64,000 bases of DNA from Rhodobacter xanthinilyticus (GTDB lineage: Bacteria > Pseudomonadota > Alphaproteobacteria > Rhodobacterales > Rhodobacteraceae), in contig NZ_CP017781.1 in NCBI RefSeq assembly GCF_001856665.1, forward strand, positions 3,240,001 to 3,304,000, written 5' to 3'. The notes under the pieces are model-generated. The model was given only the letters and a program-made list of their open reading frames with translations. It searched no databases and was not told the origin of the DNA. This document shows positions 52,071 to 61,412 of the stretch, one piece after another. Every line of letters begins with the position of its first letter. Within the stretch, counting starts at the first letter, position 1. The translations under genes and the position numbers were made by a program.

Positions 52071-53582
52071 CTATTCCTTCTCTGGTTCGGATGCGGGAGC
52101 GGTCGGTTCCTTGGCCGGATCGCCCGCCTGCGCGCTGCCAGTCTTGGTGACGCGGCGCGGGTCGCTGTCGAGCACGAGGCCGAGGGCATCCAGCTTTGCG
52201 TTGGTCGCGGCGATTTCTGCCAGCACCGCGTCCGGGTTGTGGCCCTGCCGGGCAATGGCCTGCGCCAGCGTCATGGTGCCGGTCCGGATCGCCAGCAGGT
52301 CGGCCATCGCGTCCTTGTAGGGATCGACCGCGTCGAACTTCGGCGGCGACCATTCCACCGGCACATCCGGAGTCGGGATCTGCCCTGCTGCCCATGCAGC
52401 CTCGGTGAACCAGCGCCAGACCGGCGCGCAGAGCATCGGGATGAAGAGCTGCCACTGGACCGCGTCGATCATGCGGCGGAACTCGACGAGACCCGCCCGG
52501 ATCGAGGAATAGTTGACCTGGGACAGATCCCCGGTCAGCAATTCGTAAGGCACCCGGAACCCGGCTGAGATCGTGTGCAGGCTGGCGCGCTTGTATTCAC
52601 CGTAGCCGCCGGTCGCCGAGGGCTGGTTGAAGCGGATGTCCTTGCCGCCGCGCGCATAGGCAATCAGCCCGGGCTCGAACTGCTCGACCCGGTTGCCGTC
52701 GGCATCGACCACGGACGGCGCGATGCCCTGCTGAGCCTCGTCGTCGCCGAAGACGATCGCGGTGACGCAGGCCTCGGTCTTCTTGCGGACCAGTTCTGCC
52801 ACCTCGTAGTCGTCGAGGTCACGCAAGCTGCGGATCACCGGTGCGCCCCAGGGAACACCGCGCGCCTGTGTGCGCTGTTTTTCGTAGACATGGGCGATCT
52901 CACTCGCCGGGACCGGGCGGCTTTGCAGCCCGTTCTGCAAGGCGCCATAGGCGTCGCCCGGATGCTCGGCGTGCAGCCAGTAGGCCCGCCGCTTGCCGAC
53001 CGGGTCGAACTCGATCCCCTGCACCAGCCGCCCCGCGCCGAGGGCGCCGGATTTCGTGGCGTCGAGGATGTCGGCCTCCAGCACCTGCAACTGAATCGGC
53101 ACCGGCAGACCGTCGCTGGCGCGCCGCAACCGGCGGCGGACCAGAACTTCGCCTGCCTCGACCATTTCGCGGCAGATCAGCGTCTGCAGCCCGTAGAAGT
53201 CGAGCTGGCCATCGGCATCGCACTCCGCCGTCCACCGCTCGAACAGCCCATCGACCTTTCGGTCCAGCGTGTCGTCGCCACTCGCCGCACGCGGCATGAT
53301 GCCCGCACCGATGATGTTGTTGACCAGCACCGCGACGGCCTTGGCCGCGTGCGGGTTGTTGCGCACCAGATCGCGCATCCGGTCGCGCAAGAGCGCCCCA
53401 GCCACGCCGATCTCGGTGTCGGCCGAGGATCCCGGCGCGCGCCACCCGTCCGTGCGACGGCCCTTGGACGCCCCGTCATAGCCGCGCGTCAGGGTCTCGA
53501 AGGCCTGCCGCGCCAGCACGCGACGGGCGGCAGCCCGAGGCGCGATCGTCGCGATAGCGTGATCGAACCAGTTGGCCGACAT
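52071..53582 (-). CDS. Phage portal protein (lambda GpB type)
   Basis: 503 residues from MSANWFDHAIATIAPR. Features are DRMRDLVRNNPHAAKAVAVLVNNIIGAGIMP, QLQVLEADILD, HVYEKQRTQARGVPWGAPVIRSLRDLDDY, and SQVNYSSIRAGLVEFRRMID. The portal forms the dodecameric ring through which DNA enters the head. The start overlaps the gpW-like stop (TGATG). The C-terminus has the usual acidic, disordered tail. Confidence 0.92.
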   Translation of the reverse strand: MSANWFDHAIATIAPRAAARRVLARQAFETLTRGYDGASKGRRTDGWRAPGSSADTEIGVAGALLRDRMRDLVRNNPHAAKAVAVLVNNIIGAGIMPRAASGDDTLDRKVDGLFERWTAECDADGQLDFYGLQTLICREMVEAGEVLVRRRLRRASDGLPVPIQLQVLEADILDATKSGALGAGRLVQGIEFDPVGKRRAYWLHAEHPGDAYGALQNGLQSRPVPASEIAHVYEKQRTQARGVPWGAPVIRSLRDLDDYEVAELVRKKTEACVTAIVFGDDEAQQGIAPSVVDADGNRVEQFEPGLIAYARGGKDIRFNQPSATGGYGEYKRASLHTISAGFRVPYELLTGDLSQVNYSSIRAGLVEFRRMIDAVQWQLFIPMLCAPVWRWFTEAAWAAGQIPTPDVPVEWSPPKFDAVDPYKDAMADLLAIRTGTMTLAQAIARQGHNPDAVLAEIAATNAKLDALGLVLDSDPRRVTKTGSAQAGDPAKEPTAPASEPEKE

Positions 53583-53791
53583 CAGCGATCCCCGCGCGAG
53601 AAGCCCGCCAGCCCGGCGACCGGCAGAGGTCGGGTCGTCCCCGCGATGGCCCGTTCGATGGTGCGGATGCGGCCGAGCAGATCCTCCGCCGAGCCGTAGT
53701 CGACCGACTTGCCGTCGTAACTGACCCGGGTCGTGCCGCTGGCATAGGCCCGGCGCAGGGCTGCAAGTTCGGTTTCCGTCCAGTCGGTCAT
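53582..53791 (-). CDS. gpW-like head-tail connector protein
   Basis: 69 residues, MTDWTETELAALRRAYASGT then RVSYDGKSVDYGSAEDLLGRIRTIERAI, the gpW/phage head completion signature. It is placed between terL and portal, as is typical. It is too short and overlaps its neighbours, so it is easy to miss. Confidence 0.85.
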   Translation of the reverse strand: MTDWTETELAALRRAYASGTTRVSYDGKSVDYGSAEDLLGRIRTIERAIAGTTRPLPVAGLAGFSRGDR

Positions 53792-55794
53792 CAGAACCAT
53801 CCTCCGCGTCGGCCAAGCCAATCCGACTGCCGTTTTCCCTGGGGCGCGGTTTGCGGTCGATTGACCCGCCCCGCACCATCGATTTCCGTTGGCGCCGCCC
53901 CGAGCTGATCCTCGAGGTCGCGCCATTTTTCGTCGGTCCAGCGATCCGCACCCGCGATCCAGGCGGCGGCGCGGGCATAGACCCGGCAGTCCAGCGCCTC
54001 GTTGCGTTCGCGCAGCTTCTGCCATTCGAGCTTGGCGAAGCCGCGCTTCGTGCGCACCGTCACCAGCTGTTCCGCTACGACCTGTTTCAGCCATTCGCTT
54101 TCCACCCATGTCGGCAGGTGGATCGTCCCGGGCGGGAACGCTGCGCCCTCGGCGCGTTCCTCATCGGTCGGCCTCTCCAACCGAAGGAAGCGATAGGTCT
54201 CGGCCTTGAAGGTCGACACAGCCACGGTCCAGAGCCGCGCCCCCCGCCGCAGACGTTTGCCGCCCTCGGTCGCGTCGACGAAGGTCGGGCCGGACACCGG
54301 ACTGGATCGGTTGAACCCCTCGACGCCCTTGACCGGCGAGACCTGCGCGAAGCCCTGCGCCCGCGACCAGGAATAGACCGCCGGGGCCTCGTAGCCGGTG
54401 TCGATGGCGAGCCGAGCGATGCGCAGCTGCGCGCCGCGTTCGTGCGGCCAGCTTCTGTCTAGCAGCGCGGTCAGTTCCGACCATGCGTCGTGCCGATCCG
54501 GCCCGCCCTCGATCACGACGTGATCGACCAGCCAGCTTTCCAGCCCACGCCCCCAGGCCCAGACGTCGACCTCGATCCGGTCCTTCTGCACATCGGCCCC
54601 GGCGGTCAGGAACAACCCGCCCGCTGGCACCGTGCCGGATGTCCAGCGCTCGCGCCGGTCGTAGAGCCGCTGCCAGTCGGGGGCTTCCCCGGTTTCGACC
54701 CATGTCTCGCCAAGGATCGTGTTGCGGAATGCCTTGATCGCCTCGTCCGATCCTTGGGCCGCTTCCCATGACCGCACGATCCGCTCCCAACTCAGCCAGC
54801 CGATCGGCGAGTACAGCGCCGAGAGGTGATACCCGACCGTCGTCGGATCGGCGGCCGTGGCGGTCGCCCGCCATTCGCCGCCCTCCAGCATGGCCGTCTT
54901 GTGGTGTTCCGCGATTGCCGCCTCACAGCCCTCGCAGATGTATTCCGCCGTTTCCGGGCGGCCCTTCTCCCAGCGCAGCCGGTCGAACTTCAGCCATTGC
55001 ATCGCGCCGCAATGCGGGCACGGCACGAAGAACCGGCGCTGGTCGCTGGCCTCGTATTCCCGCTCAATGCGCGACAGCCCCCGGATCGTGGGCGTCGAGA
55101 CCAGGAACACCTTGCGCCGGTGGGCGAAGGTCAGCGACCGGGCCTCGGCCAGCGTCACGGGATCGCCTTCCTCGTCGGCCGAGGCCGGATAGGCGTCGAC
55201 CTCGTCGAGGAAGATGTAACGCGCCGGGGTCGAGCGCAGCCCGACCGCCGAGTTCGCGCCCGTCATGATCAGGATGCCGCCCGCGAATTCCTTGGACAGC
55301 ATGGTGTTGCCCGCGTCGCGGGACCGGGCCGGTTTGACCCGCTCCCGCAGCTCGGGGCTCTCGTCGATCAGCGGATCGATCCGCTGCCGCGAGTTGCGTT
55401 TCGCCAGTTCCACCGTCGGCTGGACCGCCAACATCGGCCCCGGCGCCTGGTGGATGGCGAACCCGATCCAGTTGTTCCCGGCCTCGGTCGCGCCGACCTG
55501 CGCCGCCTTCATGAACACGATCCGCTGTGTGGGATCGCCGGGCGACAGCCGATCCATGATCTCGCGCATGTAGGGCGTGCGCCCGGTGCGGTACCGCCCA
55601 GGCTCGGCCGAGGCGCGGCCTGAAAGCATGCGGTGCCGGTCGGCCCATTCCGAAACCGCCAGGTCGGGGTCAGGCCGCAGCCCGCTGCCCCAGGCACGCA
55701 GGATCTCGCCCGCGCCGTCGAAGTCTGTCAGCGGGTCATTTTCAGCGGAAGTCGGGCCGGACCTCGGCGAGTTCCTCGAGGTGGGCACGGACAT
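53791..55794 (-). CDS. Terminase large subunit (GpA family)
   Basis: 667 residues. The ATPase has RIVFMKAAQVGATEAGNNW (Walker A-like) and YIFLDEVDAYPAS (Walker B), and a zinc-binding CPHCG-n-CEGC pair. The nuclease has LTAGADVQKDRIEVDVWAWG with likely catalytic Asp residues. It packages DNA into proheads. The start overlaps the small subunit by 53 bp; no later ATG precedes conserved sequence, so the true start may be a nearby alternative codon. Confidence 0.93.
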   Translation of the reverse strand: MSVPTSRNSPRSGPTSAENDPLTDFDGAGEILRAWGSGLRPDPDLAVSEWADRHRMLSGRASAEPGRYRTGRTPYMREIMDRLSPGDPTQRIVFMKAAQVGATEAGNNWIGFAIHQAPGPMLAVQPTVELAKRNSRQRIDPLIDESPELRERVKPARSRDAGNTMLSKEFAGGILIMTGANSAVGLRSTPARYIFLDEVDAYPASADEEGDPVTLAEARSLTFAHRRKVFLVSTPTIRGLSRIEREYEASDQRRFFVPCPHCGAMQWLKFDRLRWEKGRPETAEYICEGCEAAIAEHHKTAMLEGGEWRATATAADPTTVGYHLSALYSPIGWLSWERIVRSWEAAQGSDEAIKAFRNTILGETWVETGEAPDWQRLYDRRERWTSGTVPAGGLFLTAGADVQKDRIEVDVWAWGRGLESWLVDHVVIEGGPDRHDAWSELTALLDRSWPHERGAQLRIARLAIDTGYEAPAVYSWSRAQGFAQVSPVKGVEGFNRSSPVSGPTFVDATEGGKRLRRGARLWTVAVSTFKAETYRFLRLERPTDEERAEGAAFPPGTIHLPTWVESEWLKQVVAEQLVTVRTKRGFAKLEWQKLRERNEALDCRVYARAAAWIAGADRWTDEKWRDLEDQLGAAPTEIDGAGRVNRPQTAPQGKRQSDWLGRRGGWF

Positions 55795-56302
55795 GTTTCT
55801 CCAGGACCTTCTGCATCGCGGCTGGCTCGACCCCCAGATCGGCCGCCATCAGCGCCGCCGCGCGTGCAGGCCAGTTCACCCAAGCGTCCCGCACTTCCCG
55901 CGCCAGGCGGAACACCAGCGCCAGCGCGCGCGCTCGCTCGATCAATTCCCCCTTCAGCTTCTGGAGCCGGATGCGTCGCTCCTGCGCCTTCAGCACCTCG
56001 TTGGCGGTCTTCGCCTGCAGGAAGGTCGTGCCGCCACCGACCGCAGGGACCGCGAGGCCCTGTTCGCGCAGGGTGTCGCCGACGGCAGCCACTGCCGCCT
56101 CGGGGACGGGTTTCAGCTTAGGTTCGGGCGGCTTGCGGGTCTTGGACGGGTCAGTGGTTTCAGACCGACGCACATCGCTGGCGGCCGCGTTTATGCTGCC
56201 ATCGGGATAGAGGACCAGCCGTTCGGCCGTCTTCGCCTTCTGGATCGCGCCCCGCGACAGCCCGACATGCGCGGCGTACTGGCGCTCGCTCATGCCCTGC
56301 AT
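55742..56302 (-). CDS. Terminase small subunit
   Basis: 186 residues. An N-terminal helix-turn-helix (SERQYAAHVGLSRGAIQKAKTAERL) of the Nu1/MerR-like type, an alanine-rich hinge, and a helical oligomerisation region (FLQAKTANEVLKAQERRIRLQKLKGELIERARALALVF). It recognises the packaging site. First gene of the head operon. Confidence 0.85.
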   Translation of the reverse strand: MQGMSERQYAAHVGLSRGAIQKAKTAERLVLYPDGSINAAASDVRRSETTDPSKTRKPPEPKLKPVPEAAVAAVGDTLREQGLAVPAVGGGTTFLQAKTANEVLKAQERRIRLQKLKGELIERARALALVFRLAREVRDAWVNWPARAAALMAADLGVEPAAMQKVLEKHVRAHLEELAEVRPDFR

Positions 56303-56415
56303 CGACGGCTCCGATTATCATTCAGTTTCATGTGCTTATCTCGTTGATAAGCGTCGCGACCGGAGCGAACGTCCCTCCAGAAGGACGATGCAACTCGACC
56401 CAAGGAGCCACCCCG

Positions 56416-56640
56416 ATGACCTGCCGCAAGACCGACAACACCAAGGCCCTCGACGCCTTCATCGCCGCCAAATGCGAGATCGACGCGATGCTGGCACGCC
56501 TCGCTGCCCTCAGCGCCGACCATTTCGAAACCAGCCCCGACGAGATCCATTGGGGGCACGTCGGCACCCTGAACCACTACCGCGCCAAGCTGCGCGAGAT
56601 CACCGACGGCGCCTTCAAGGAGGGCGAACACGCAATCTGA
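56416..56640 (+). CDS. Small hypothetical protein divergent from terminase
   Basis: 74 residues from MTCRKTDNTKALDAFIAAKC, with AGGAG upstream. Predicted all-helical: EIDAMLARLAALSADHFETS, VGTLNHYRAKLREITDGAF. Similar short proteins precede the DUF3489 gene in Rhodobacterales prophages. The function is unknown. The 113 bp between it and terS must hold both promoters. Confidence 0.7.
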   Translation: MTCRKTDNTKALDAFIAAKCEIDAMLARLAALSADHFETSPDEIHWGHVGTLNHYRAKLREITDGAFKEGEHAI

Positions 56641-56737
56641 CCATCTGCCAACGCCAAAGCTCCAGCCGCGCGCCCAGCGCGGCTTGGGGTCGTAGGAGGG
56701 CTGCGGCAGTCGCGGCCCCGCGAACGGAGACGACCCC

Positions 56738-57256
56738 ATGACCCAGATCCAGTTGACCGACACCCAAGCCGTTGTCCTCTCGGCGGCCTGCGCGCGCGAC
56801 GATGGCGCGGTCTTTCCTGTCACCGCCAAGCTGAAGGGCGGCGCCGTTGGCAATGTCTGCAAGAGCCTCCTTAAGCTCGGACTGATCGAGGAAATCCCGG
56901 CCACCGACCTCAACACCGTCTGGCGGCACGACGAAGCGCGCGGCCCGATCACCCTGCGCGCGACGCCGCTGGCACAGAGCACGCTTGGGATCACGGAGGC
57001 CGAAACGACCACGACGCCTGCCGAAACCGTCACCGCGTCTGTCCAGCGCCGCAAAGGCACCAAGCAGGAATCGCTGATCGAGATGTTGCGCGTGCCGGGC
57101 GGCGCCACCATCGAAGAGATCGCCACCGCGCTCGAATGGGCTGCCCACACGGTCAGAGGGGCCATGGCTGGCCCCCTGAAGAAGAAGCTCGGGCTCGAGG
57201 TGACCTCGGAGAAGGTCGAAGGGCGCGGCCGGGTGTACCGGCTTCCCGCCGCCTGA
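56738..57256 (+). CDS. DUF3489 protein
   Basis: 172 residues. The N-terminal winged-helix-like part (TDTQAVVLSAACARDDGAVFPVTAKLKGGAVGNVCKSLLKLGLIEE) and the C-terminal DUF3489 domain (KGTKQESLIEMLRVPGGATIEEIATALEWAAHTVRGAMAG). Both look like DNA-binding winged helices. A regulator of the phage or element is likely. It follows the 74-residue gene in the same direction. Confidence 0.85.
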   Translation: MTQIQLTDTQAVVLSAACARDDGAVFPVTAKLKGGAVGNVCKSLLKLGLIEEIPATDLNTVWRHDEARGPITLRATPLAQSTLGITEAETTTTPAETVTASVQRRKGTKQESLIEMLRVPGGATIEEIATALEWAAHTVRGAMAGPLKKKLGLEVTSEKVEGRGRVYRLPAA

Positions 57257-57307
57257 CCCAACGCCAGAAATGCTACGCCGCCGCCCCGACCGGGCGGCGG
57301 CCTGTAT

Positions 57308-57682
57308 CTACGATGGCCTCGTCAGTGTCGCTGTGAGACCGACCAATGACACCTGCGCCAGCAGCCACTTTCCGGCTGCCATGCGCTTCTGGACATACAC
57401 GCGATGCTCTTCGGGCGAGGGCGGGCACTTCCGCTTATGGCGCTGGCTGTTGCAGTACCAGCAGGCCGCAACGATGTTCTCATCCGTGTCGCTACCACCG
57501 TCGGAGCGGGCGTGTAGATGCTCGGCGGTGCAGCGTAGCGCCTTTGGGGTCCGCCTCGTTTGGTAGTTTCGTTGAGAAGTTGCGGCTTCCACAGCATCGT
57601 CCCACATCGGCAGGCCGCAATAGTAGCAGCGGCCACCTTGGGCCATCATCTTCCTTTGACGGATACGTTTAACAGATCCCAT
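57308..57682 (-). CDS. HNH endonuclease
   Basis: 124 residues from MGSVKRIRQRKMMAQGG. CYYCG, then AEHLHARSDGGSDTDENIVAACWYCN, form the zinc-bound HNH site. Small HNH proteins near terminase genes help packaging in many phages. It lies 1.0 kb from terS. The start is not fixed: internal ATGs at residues 12 and 13 are possible. From 57683 to 57912 I see no gene. Confidence 0.85.
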   Translation of the reverse strand: MGSVKRIRQRKMMAQGGRCYYCGLPMWDDAVEAATSQRNYQTRRTPKALRCTAEHLHARSDGGSDTDENIVAACWYCNSQRHKRKCPPSPEEHRVYVQKRMAAGKWLLAQVSLVGLTATLTRPS

Positions 57683-57912
57683 GACACGGGTCCTTTCATT
57701 CGACTTCGTGAGAAGCGAATGCGCGACGCCCGTAACGGACGCTCCCCGGCTGGAAGCTCCTGCTCGCGCGAGGCCCGGTGATCCGTGGCTCCGCATGCCG
57801 GACCGCGAAACCTGCAGGACAAGACCTCAGGTCAGAGTAGCCGCTGGCTTACTCAATTCGGCCGAGGCCAAATTCGCAGCAGCGCCAGGATAAATGATCG
57901 TCCCGCATCACG

Positions 57913-58122
57913 TCAACGGAACCTTTCGAACAGCCGCCGCAGGACGTAGGACCGCGCGATGCTGACCACGGTGAACACCGCGCCCATCTTCAGGTTCTGG
58001 GCCAGCGTCGTGTGCAGCCCGAAGATAGGGAAGATCACGATCTGCGTGACCACGGCGACGCCATAGCCGACGATTACGTTGGCGACGGACTCGACCAGCG
58101 ACATGAGGCGGGTCTGGCTCAT
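57913..58122 (-). CDS. DUF7220-type small membrane protein
   Basis: 69 residues, MSQTRLMSLVESVANVIVGYGVAVVTQIVIFPIFGL, with two hydrophobic helices and a basic end. It resembles DUF7220 proteins of alphaproteobacterial prophages. It lies 9 bp after the cytosine methyltransferase gene. No function is known. Confidence 0.75.
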   Translation of the reverse strand: MSQTRLMSLVESVANVIVGYGVAVVTQIVIFPIFGLHTTLAQNLKMGAVFTVVSIARSYVLRRLFERFR

Positions 58123-58131
58123 GCCTCCACC

Positions 58132-59229
58132 TCATCCATCGGCCAGCAATTCAGCCGCCAGAGTTCGCAGCGCATGCGCCGCAACCAGGGGGACCACGCC
58201 ATTGCCACAGAGGCGAAGCCGGTCCACCCGGTGGGCCAGCCCATCAGCGCCTCGACGAACAGCGGGTTCAAGGTCCGGCGCGCATCGCAGGTATCGCGCC
58301 CAGCCATCGGCGTCGTGAGGACCTGGCGGCCAAGCAGGCCGTTGACCGGCGTGTTCGCCAAGCTCGTCGCGCCGTCCTTGTGATCGCGCGCCGTCGGCGT
58401 CATCCACAGCCCCGCCGAATGCGTCAGGTCCGCTGTCCGGCGATTGCCCGCGCTCGGCTTGCAGCCATCGTTCGCCATCGGCGTCGGCCAGAGCGCGGCC
58501 GTCGTCGCGAGGTTCATGCCGTGCTGCCCCGCTTCCTGCGAGGGCGTCGGCTTCGTCTGCCGGTTCTCGTTCGCACTGGCACGGGGCGTCGGCCAGAGGC
58601 GCAGCAGTTCCGTCCGGTTCCCGCCACTCGACCGGGTGCCAGAGCAGGCGCGCGGGGTCGGCCAACTCGTCGCCTTCGCGGATGCCCAGGACGAAGAGCC
58701 GCTCGCGCCTGTGGTGCGCGCCGACTTCCGCCGCCGTGAACAGGCCTGCCGCAAGGCGGTAGCCCATGCCGACCAGTCCGCTGGCGACTTCGGGGAAGCC
58801 GAGGCGGAGATGATGGGCGACATTTTCGAGGAAGACGAAGGGCGGTTTGATTTCGCCGATGATGCGAGCGACATGCGGCCAGAGGTGGCGCGGGTCGTCG
58901 GCACCCCGGCGCTTGCCCGCGACGGAGAACGGCTGGCACGGATAGCCCGCAGTGACGATATCCACCGCGCCGCGCCAAGGGCGGCCGTCGAAGGTGGCAA
59001 CATCGTCCCAGACAGGCGCGCGATCCAGGGACGCGTCCTCCATCCGCGCCACGAGCGTGGCTGCGGCGAAGGTTTCCCGTTCGACATGGCCCACAGCACG
59101 ATATCCGGGGATGGCGATGGTGAGCCCGAGGTCAAGCCCGCCCGCGCCAGAGCACAGCGAGAGTCCGAACAGGGACGCGTCTCCGGCTCCGGAAGCGCGT
59201 CCGGAGGAAGGTAAAGCCAGGTCATGCAT
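58132..59229 (-). CDS. DNA (cytosine-5) methyltransferase
   Basis: 365 residues from MHDLALPSSGRASGAG, two bases overlapping the preceding stop. Motif I SLCSGAGGLDLGLT, motif IV GYPCQPFSVAGKRRG with the catalytic Cys, motif VI FVFLENV and motif VIII HHRRERLFVLG are present. The target-recognition region is Asp/Ala-rich (ADADGERWLQAERG...) and unlike that of typical Dcm. It probably protects phage DNA from host restriction. Confidence 0.9.
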   Translation of the reverse strand: MHDLALPSSGRASGAGDASLFGLSLCSGAGGLDLGLTIAIPGYRAVGHVERETFAAATLVARMEDASLDRAPVWDDVATFDGRPWRGAVDIVTAGYPCQPFSVAGKRRGADDPRHLWPHVARIIGEIKPPFVFLENVAHHLRLGFPEVASGLVGMGYRLAAGLFTAAEVGAHHRRERLFVLGIREGDELADPARLLWHPVEWREPDGTAAPLADAPCQCEREPADEADALAGSGAARHEPRDDGRALADADGERWLQAERGQSPDSGPDAFGGAVDDADGARSQGRRDELGEHAGQRPAWPPGPHDADGWARYLRCAPDLEPAVRRGADGLAHRVDRLRLCGNGVVPLVAAHALRTLAAELLADG

Positions 59230-59230
59230 G

Positions 59231-60571
59231 TCACGCTGCGGTTTCGGTTTGGTTTTCAGGTGCGGCCGGGGCTTCGCCCAGCCGCTCGGTTCTGACCTGT
59301 GCAAAGGTCCGACCATCTCCGTCGAGGATCGCGTCGCGGCCGGTCTCGGCCTGCCAGCGCTCGACGGCGACATCGACATAGGCCGAGCTGATTTCCATCG
59401 CGAAGACGCGGCGGCCGTTGGCTTCGCCCGCCATGATCTGCGAGCCCGAACCTGAGAACGGCTCGTAGCAGAGACCGCCCCGCGCAACATGCTGGCGCAT
59501 CGGGATGCCGAAGGCGTCGAGCGGTTTCGGCGTCGGATGGTCGGGCCGGTCGTCCTTGGCGAAGCTGGGCAGCGCCCATGTGGATGGCAGGGTTTCTTCC
59601 GCCACCTTCGGCGGGCGGTTCGGGCGGCGCCAGCCCATGAAACAGGGCTCGTGCTTCCAAAGGTAGTGTGATCTCGTCAGGACGCCGCGGTCCTTCACCC
59701 AGATGATCTGCTGGTGGACAAAAGCGCCCGCCTTTTCCCAGCAGGCTTCCAGCATCGCCTGGCGGCGCGAAGCGTGCCAGCAATACCAGGCGGCGTCCTC
59801 GGCGATGGCCTCGGCCACCGCGGCCGCAATGAAGCCCTCGTAAAGCTCGGCCCCCTGCGAGCTGTCGTCCCAGGTCGTGCCGTAGGACGCCGACCAATCC
59901 TTGTTCCGTGTCGGATGGTTGGAACCGTCGTAGTCCACGAGATACGGTGGGTCGGTCGCGAACAGGATCGCCCGCTCGCCGTTCATCAGGCGGCGCACGT
60001 CGGCCGCGCAGGTGCTGTCACCGCAGAGCAGACGGTGGTCGCCGAGGATCCACAGATCGCCGGTGCGCGACGCCGGGTTGCGCGGCGGTTCGGGGATGAT
60101 CACCGGCGGCACCGAGCCCCCGGCGCCACCTTCTTCACCGTCCCCCTCCGGAACGAAGGCCAAGAGCTTGTCGAGTTCGCCGTCGGAAAAGCCGACCAGC
60201 GAAAGGTCGAAATCCTCTGCCAGCAGGTCGTTCAGTTCCGCCGACAGCAGCGCCTCGTCCCAGGTGCCGAGTTCCGTCAGCTTGTTGTCCGCGATCCGGT
60301 AAGCCCGACGCTGCGCCTCCGTCAGATGCCCGAGAACGATCACCGGTGCTTCCGTCAGCCCCAGCTGCGTCGCTGCCAGCACCCGGCCATGGCCCGCGAT
60401 CAGCTCGCCGCCCTCGCCGACCAGACAGGGCACGGTCCAGCCGAACTCGGCCATGCTGGCGGCAATCTTCGCGACCTGATCCGCGCCATGTGCCTTCGCG
60501 TTCCTTGCGTAGGGCTGGAGGCGCGACAGCGGCCAGGTCTCGATCCGATCCGGGGCAAAGCTCAGCGTCAT
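59231..60571 (-). CDS. ParB-domain N6-adenine DNA methyltransferase
   Basis: 446 residues from MTLSFAPDRIETWPLSRLQP. The first 110 residues are a ParB/sulfiredoxin-like domain (QVAKIAASMAEFGWTVPCLVG, ELIAGHGRVLAATQLG). Then the methylase has FATDPPYLVDYDG (catalytic DPPY) and, at the end, EPFSGSGSQIMAGEANGRRVFAMEIS for SAM binding, the beta-class order. Such fusions are common in prophages. Stop and start of the next gene overlap, so both methylases are in one operon. Confidence 0.92.
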   Translation of the reverse strand: MTLSFAPDRIETWPLSRLQPYARNAKAHGADQVAKIAASMAEFGWTVPCLVGEGGELIAGHGRVLAATQLGLTEAPVIVLGHLTEAQRRAYRIADNKLTELGTWDEALLSAELNDLLAEDFDLSLVGFSDGELDKLLAFVPEGDGEEGGAGGSVPPVIIPEPPRNPASRTGDLWILGDHRLLCGDSTCAADVRRLMNGERAILFATDPPYLVDYDGSNHPTRNKDWSASYGTTWDDSSQGAELYEGFIAAAVAEAIAEDAAWYCWHASRRQAMLEACWEKAGAFVHQQIIWVKDRGVLTRSHYLWKHEPCFMGWRRPNRPPKVAEETLPSTWALPSFAKDDRPDHPTPKPLDAFGIPMRQHVARGGLCYEPFSGSGSQIMAGEANGRRVFAMEISSAYVDVAVERWQAETGRDAILDGDGRTFAQVRTERLGEAPAAPENQTETAA

Positions 60572-60983
60572 GGTTGGGTCATTCCTCGGATCAGAGTGGA
60601 TACCCCTGGCTTCCGGACTCCGGGGTCCATTCTGGACTCCACGCGGGGTCCTGTGGCCACCAGGGGTGTCCAGCATCAAGGGTTTGAATTTGCAGTGTTT
60701 CAGGCGGGCTCAGGCGACGCTGGCTTCCGGGTGGCTTCCCAAAAATCCGGCCCTGTCGCTAGCGATGTGCCGCGCTTCGCCCGCCAGCATACGAATGTCG
60801 CCAGGAAGGAACCGCCAACTCGCCGGGGCTGGACCCCGACCGGACTCTCGCTGGATACCGGAAGCCAGTGGCCCCCTGCCCCGCGCGCGCCTCTCCCGAG
60901 CATATCAACTTTCTAGCCCGGGAGAGGGCTTTCTGTCCCTTCGAAAACTGTCCGCCGGACAATTTTCTATCTGGAACGCAGGG
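60572..60983. other. 412-bp non-coding region with a repeated 11-mer
   Basis: No ORF on either strand looks like a protein. The 11-mer CTGGCTTCCGG occurs at 60606-60616 and 60720-60730 and, inverted, at 60858-60868. It may be the control region of the methylase operon, or hold binding sites of a phage protein. Confidence 0.5.
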
Positions 60984-61412
60984 TTACGCGTCACTGGCTA
61001 GGTCGATTACCCTCTGCTTCGACAGGTTGCGGTTGAACCGCCGCTTGTTGAGAGTGAGGGCGATCACCGCGAGGCCGAATTGCCAGTGCTGATGCGCGGC
61101 CGACCGGTGCAGCCCTGCGGACCAGCATATCTCCTTCCACCGCTCGCCATGGGCTTTCATCCAGACGATGCGACCGTCCACCGGCTCGAGGCAGGCAGTC
61201 CAGGTCAGCGTTTCCTCCATGCGGCTGATCGCCTGCGGCGAGGGAAGCACGCGCATGGGCTTGGGTTCCTGCCCGACCTTGTCGCCAAAGCTGTGCAGGA
61301 CCGCAGGCCATGTGCTGAAGTAGCCCTGCCTGCGTGGCTCGGGCAGACGCTTCAGGACGAAGGCGGCCTCGGCCAGCCGTTCCTCGACCAGCGCGGGGGT
61401 CCAGACAGTCAT
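60984..61412 (-). CDS. DUF6362 family protein
   Basis: 142 residues. WTPALVEERLAEAAFVLKRLPEPRRQGYFSTWPAVL, then ERWKEICWSAGLHRSAAHQHWQFGLAVIALTLNKRRF, the second part looking like a helix-turn-helix. It fits DUF6362, found in Rhodobacterales prophage replication regions. It overlaps the upstream small gene by 4 nt. Confidence 0.7.
   Translation of the reverse strand: MTVWTPALVEERLAEAAFVLKRLPEPRRQGYFSTWPAVLHSFGDKVGQEPKPMRVLPSPQAISRMEETLTWTACLEPVDGRIVWMKAHGERWKEICWSAGLHRSAAHQHWQFGLAVIALTLNKRRFNRNLSKQRVIDLASDA

Noticed and set aside
50330-52150. A 606-codon plus-strand ORF opposite the capsid fusion
   Set aside because: Gly/Val/His-rich mirror frame without any domain.
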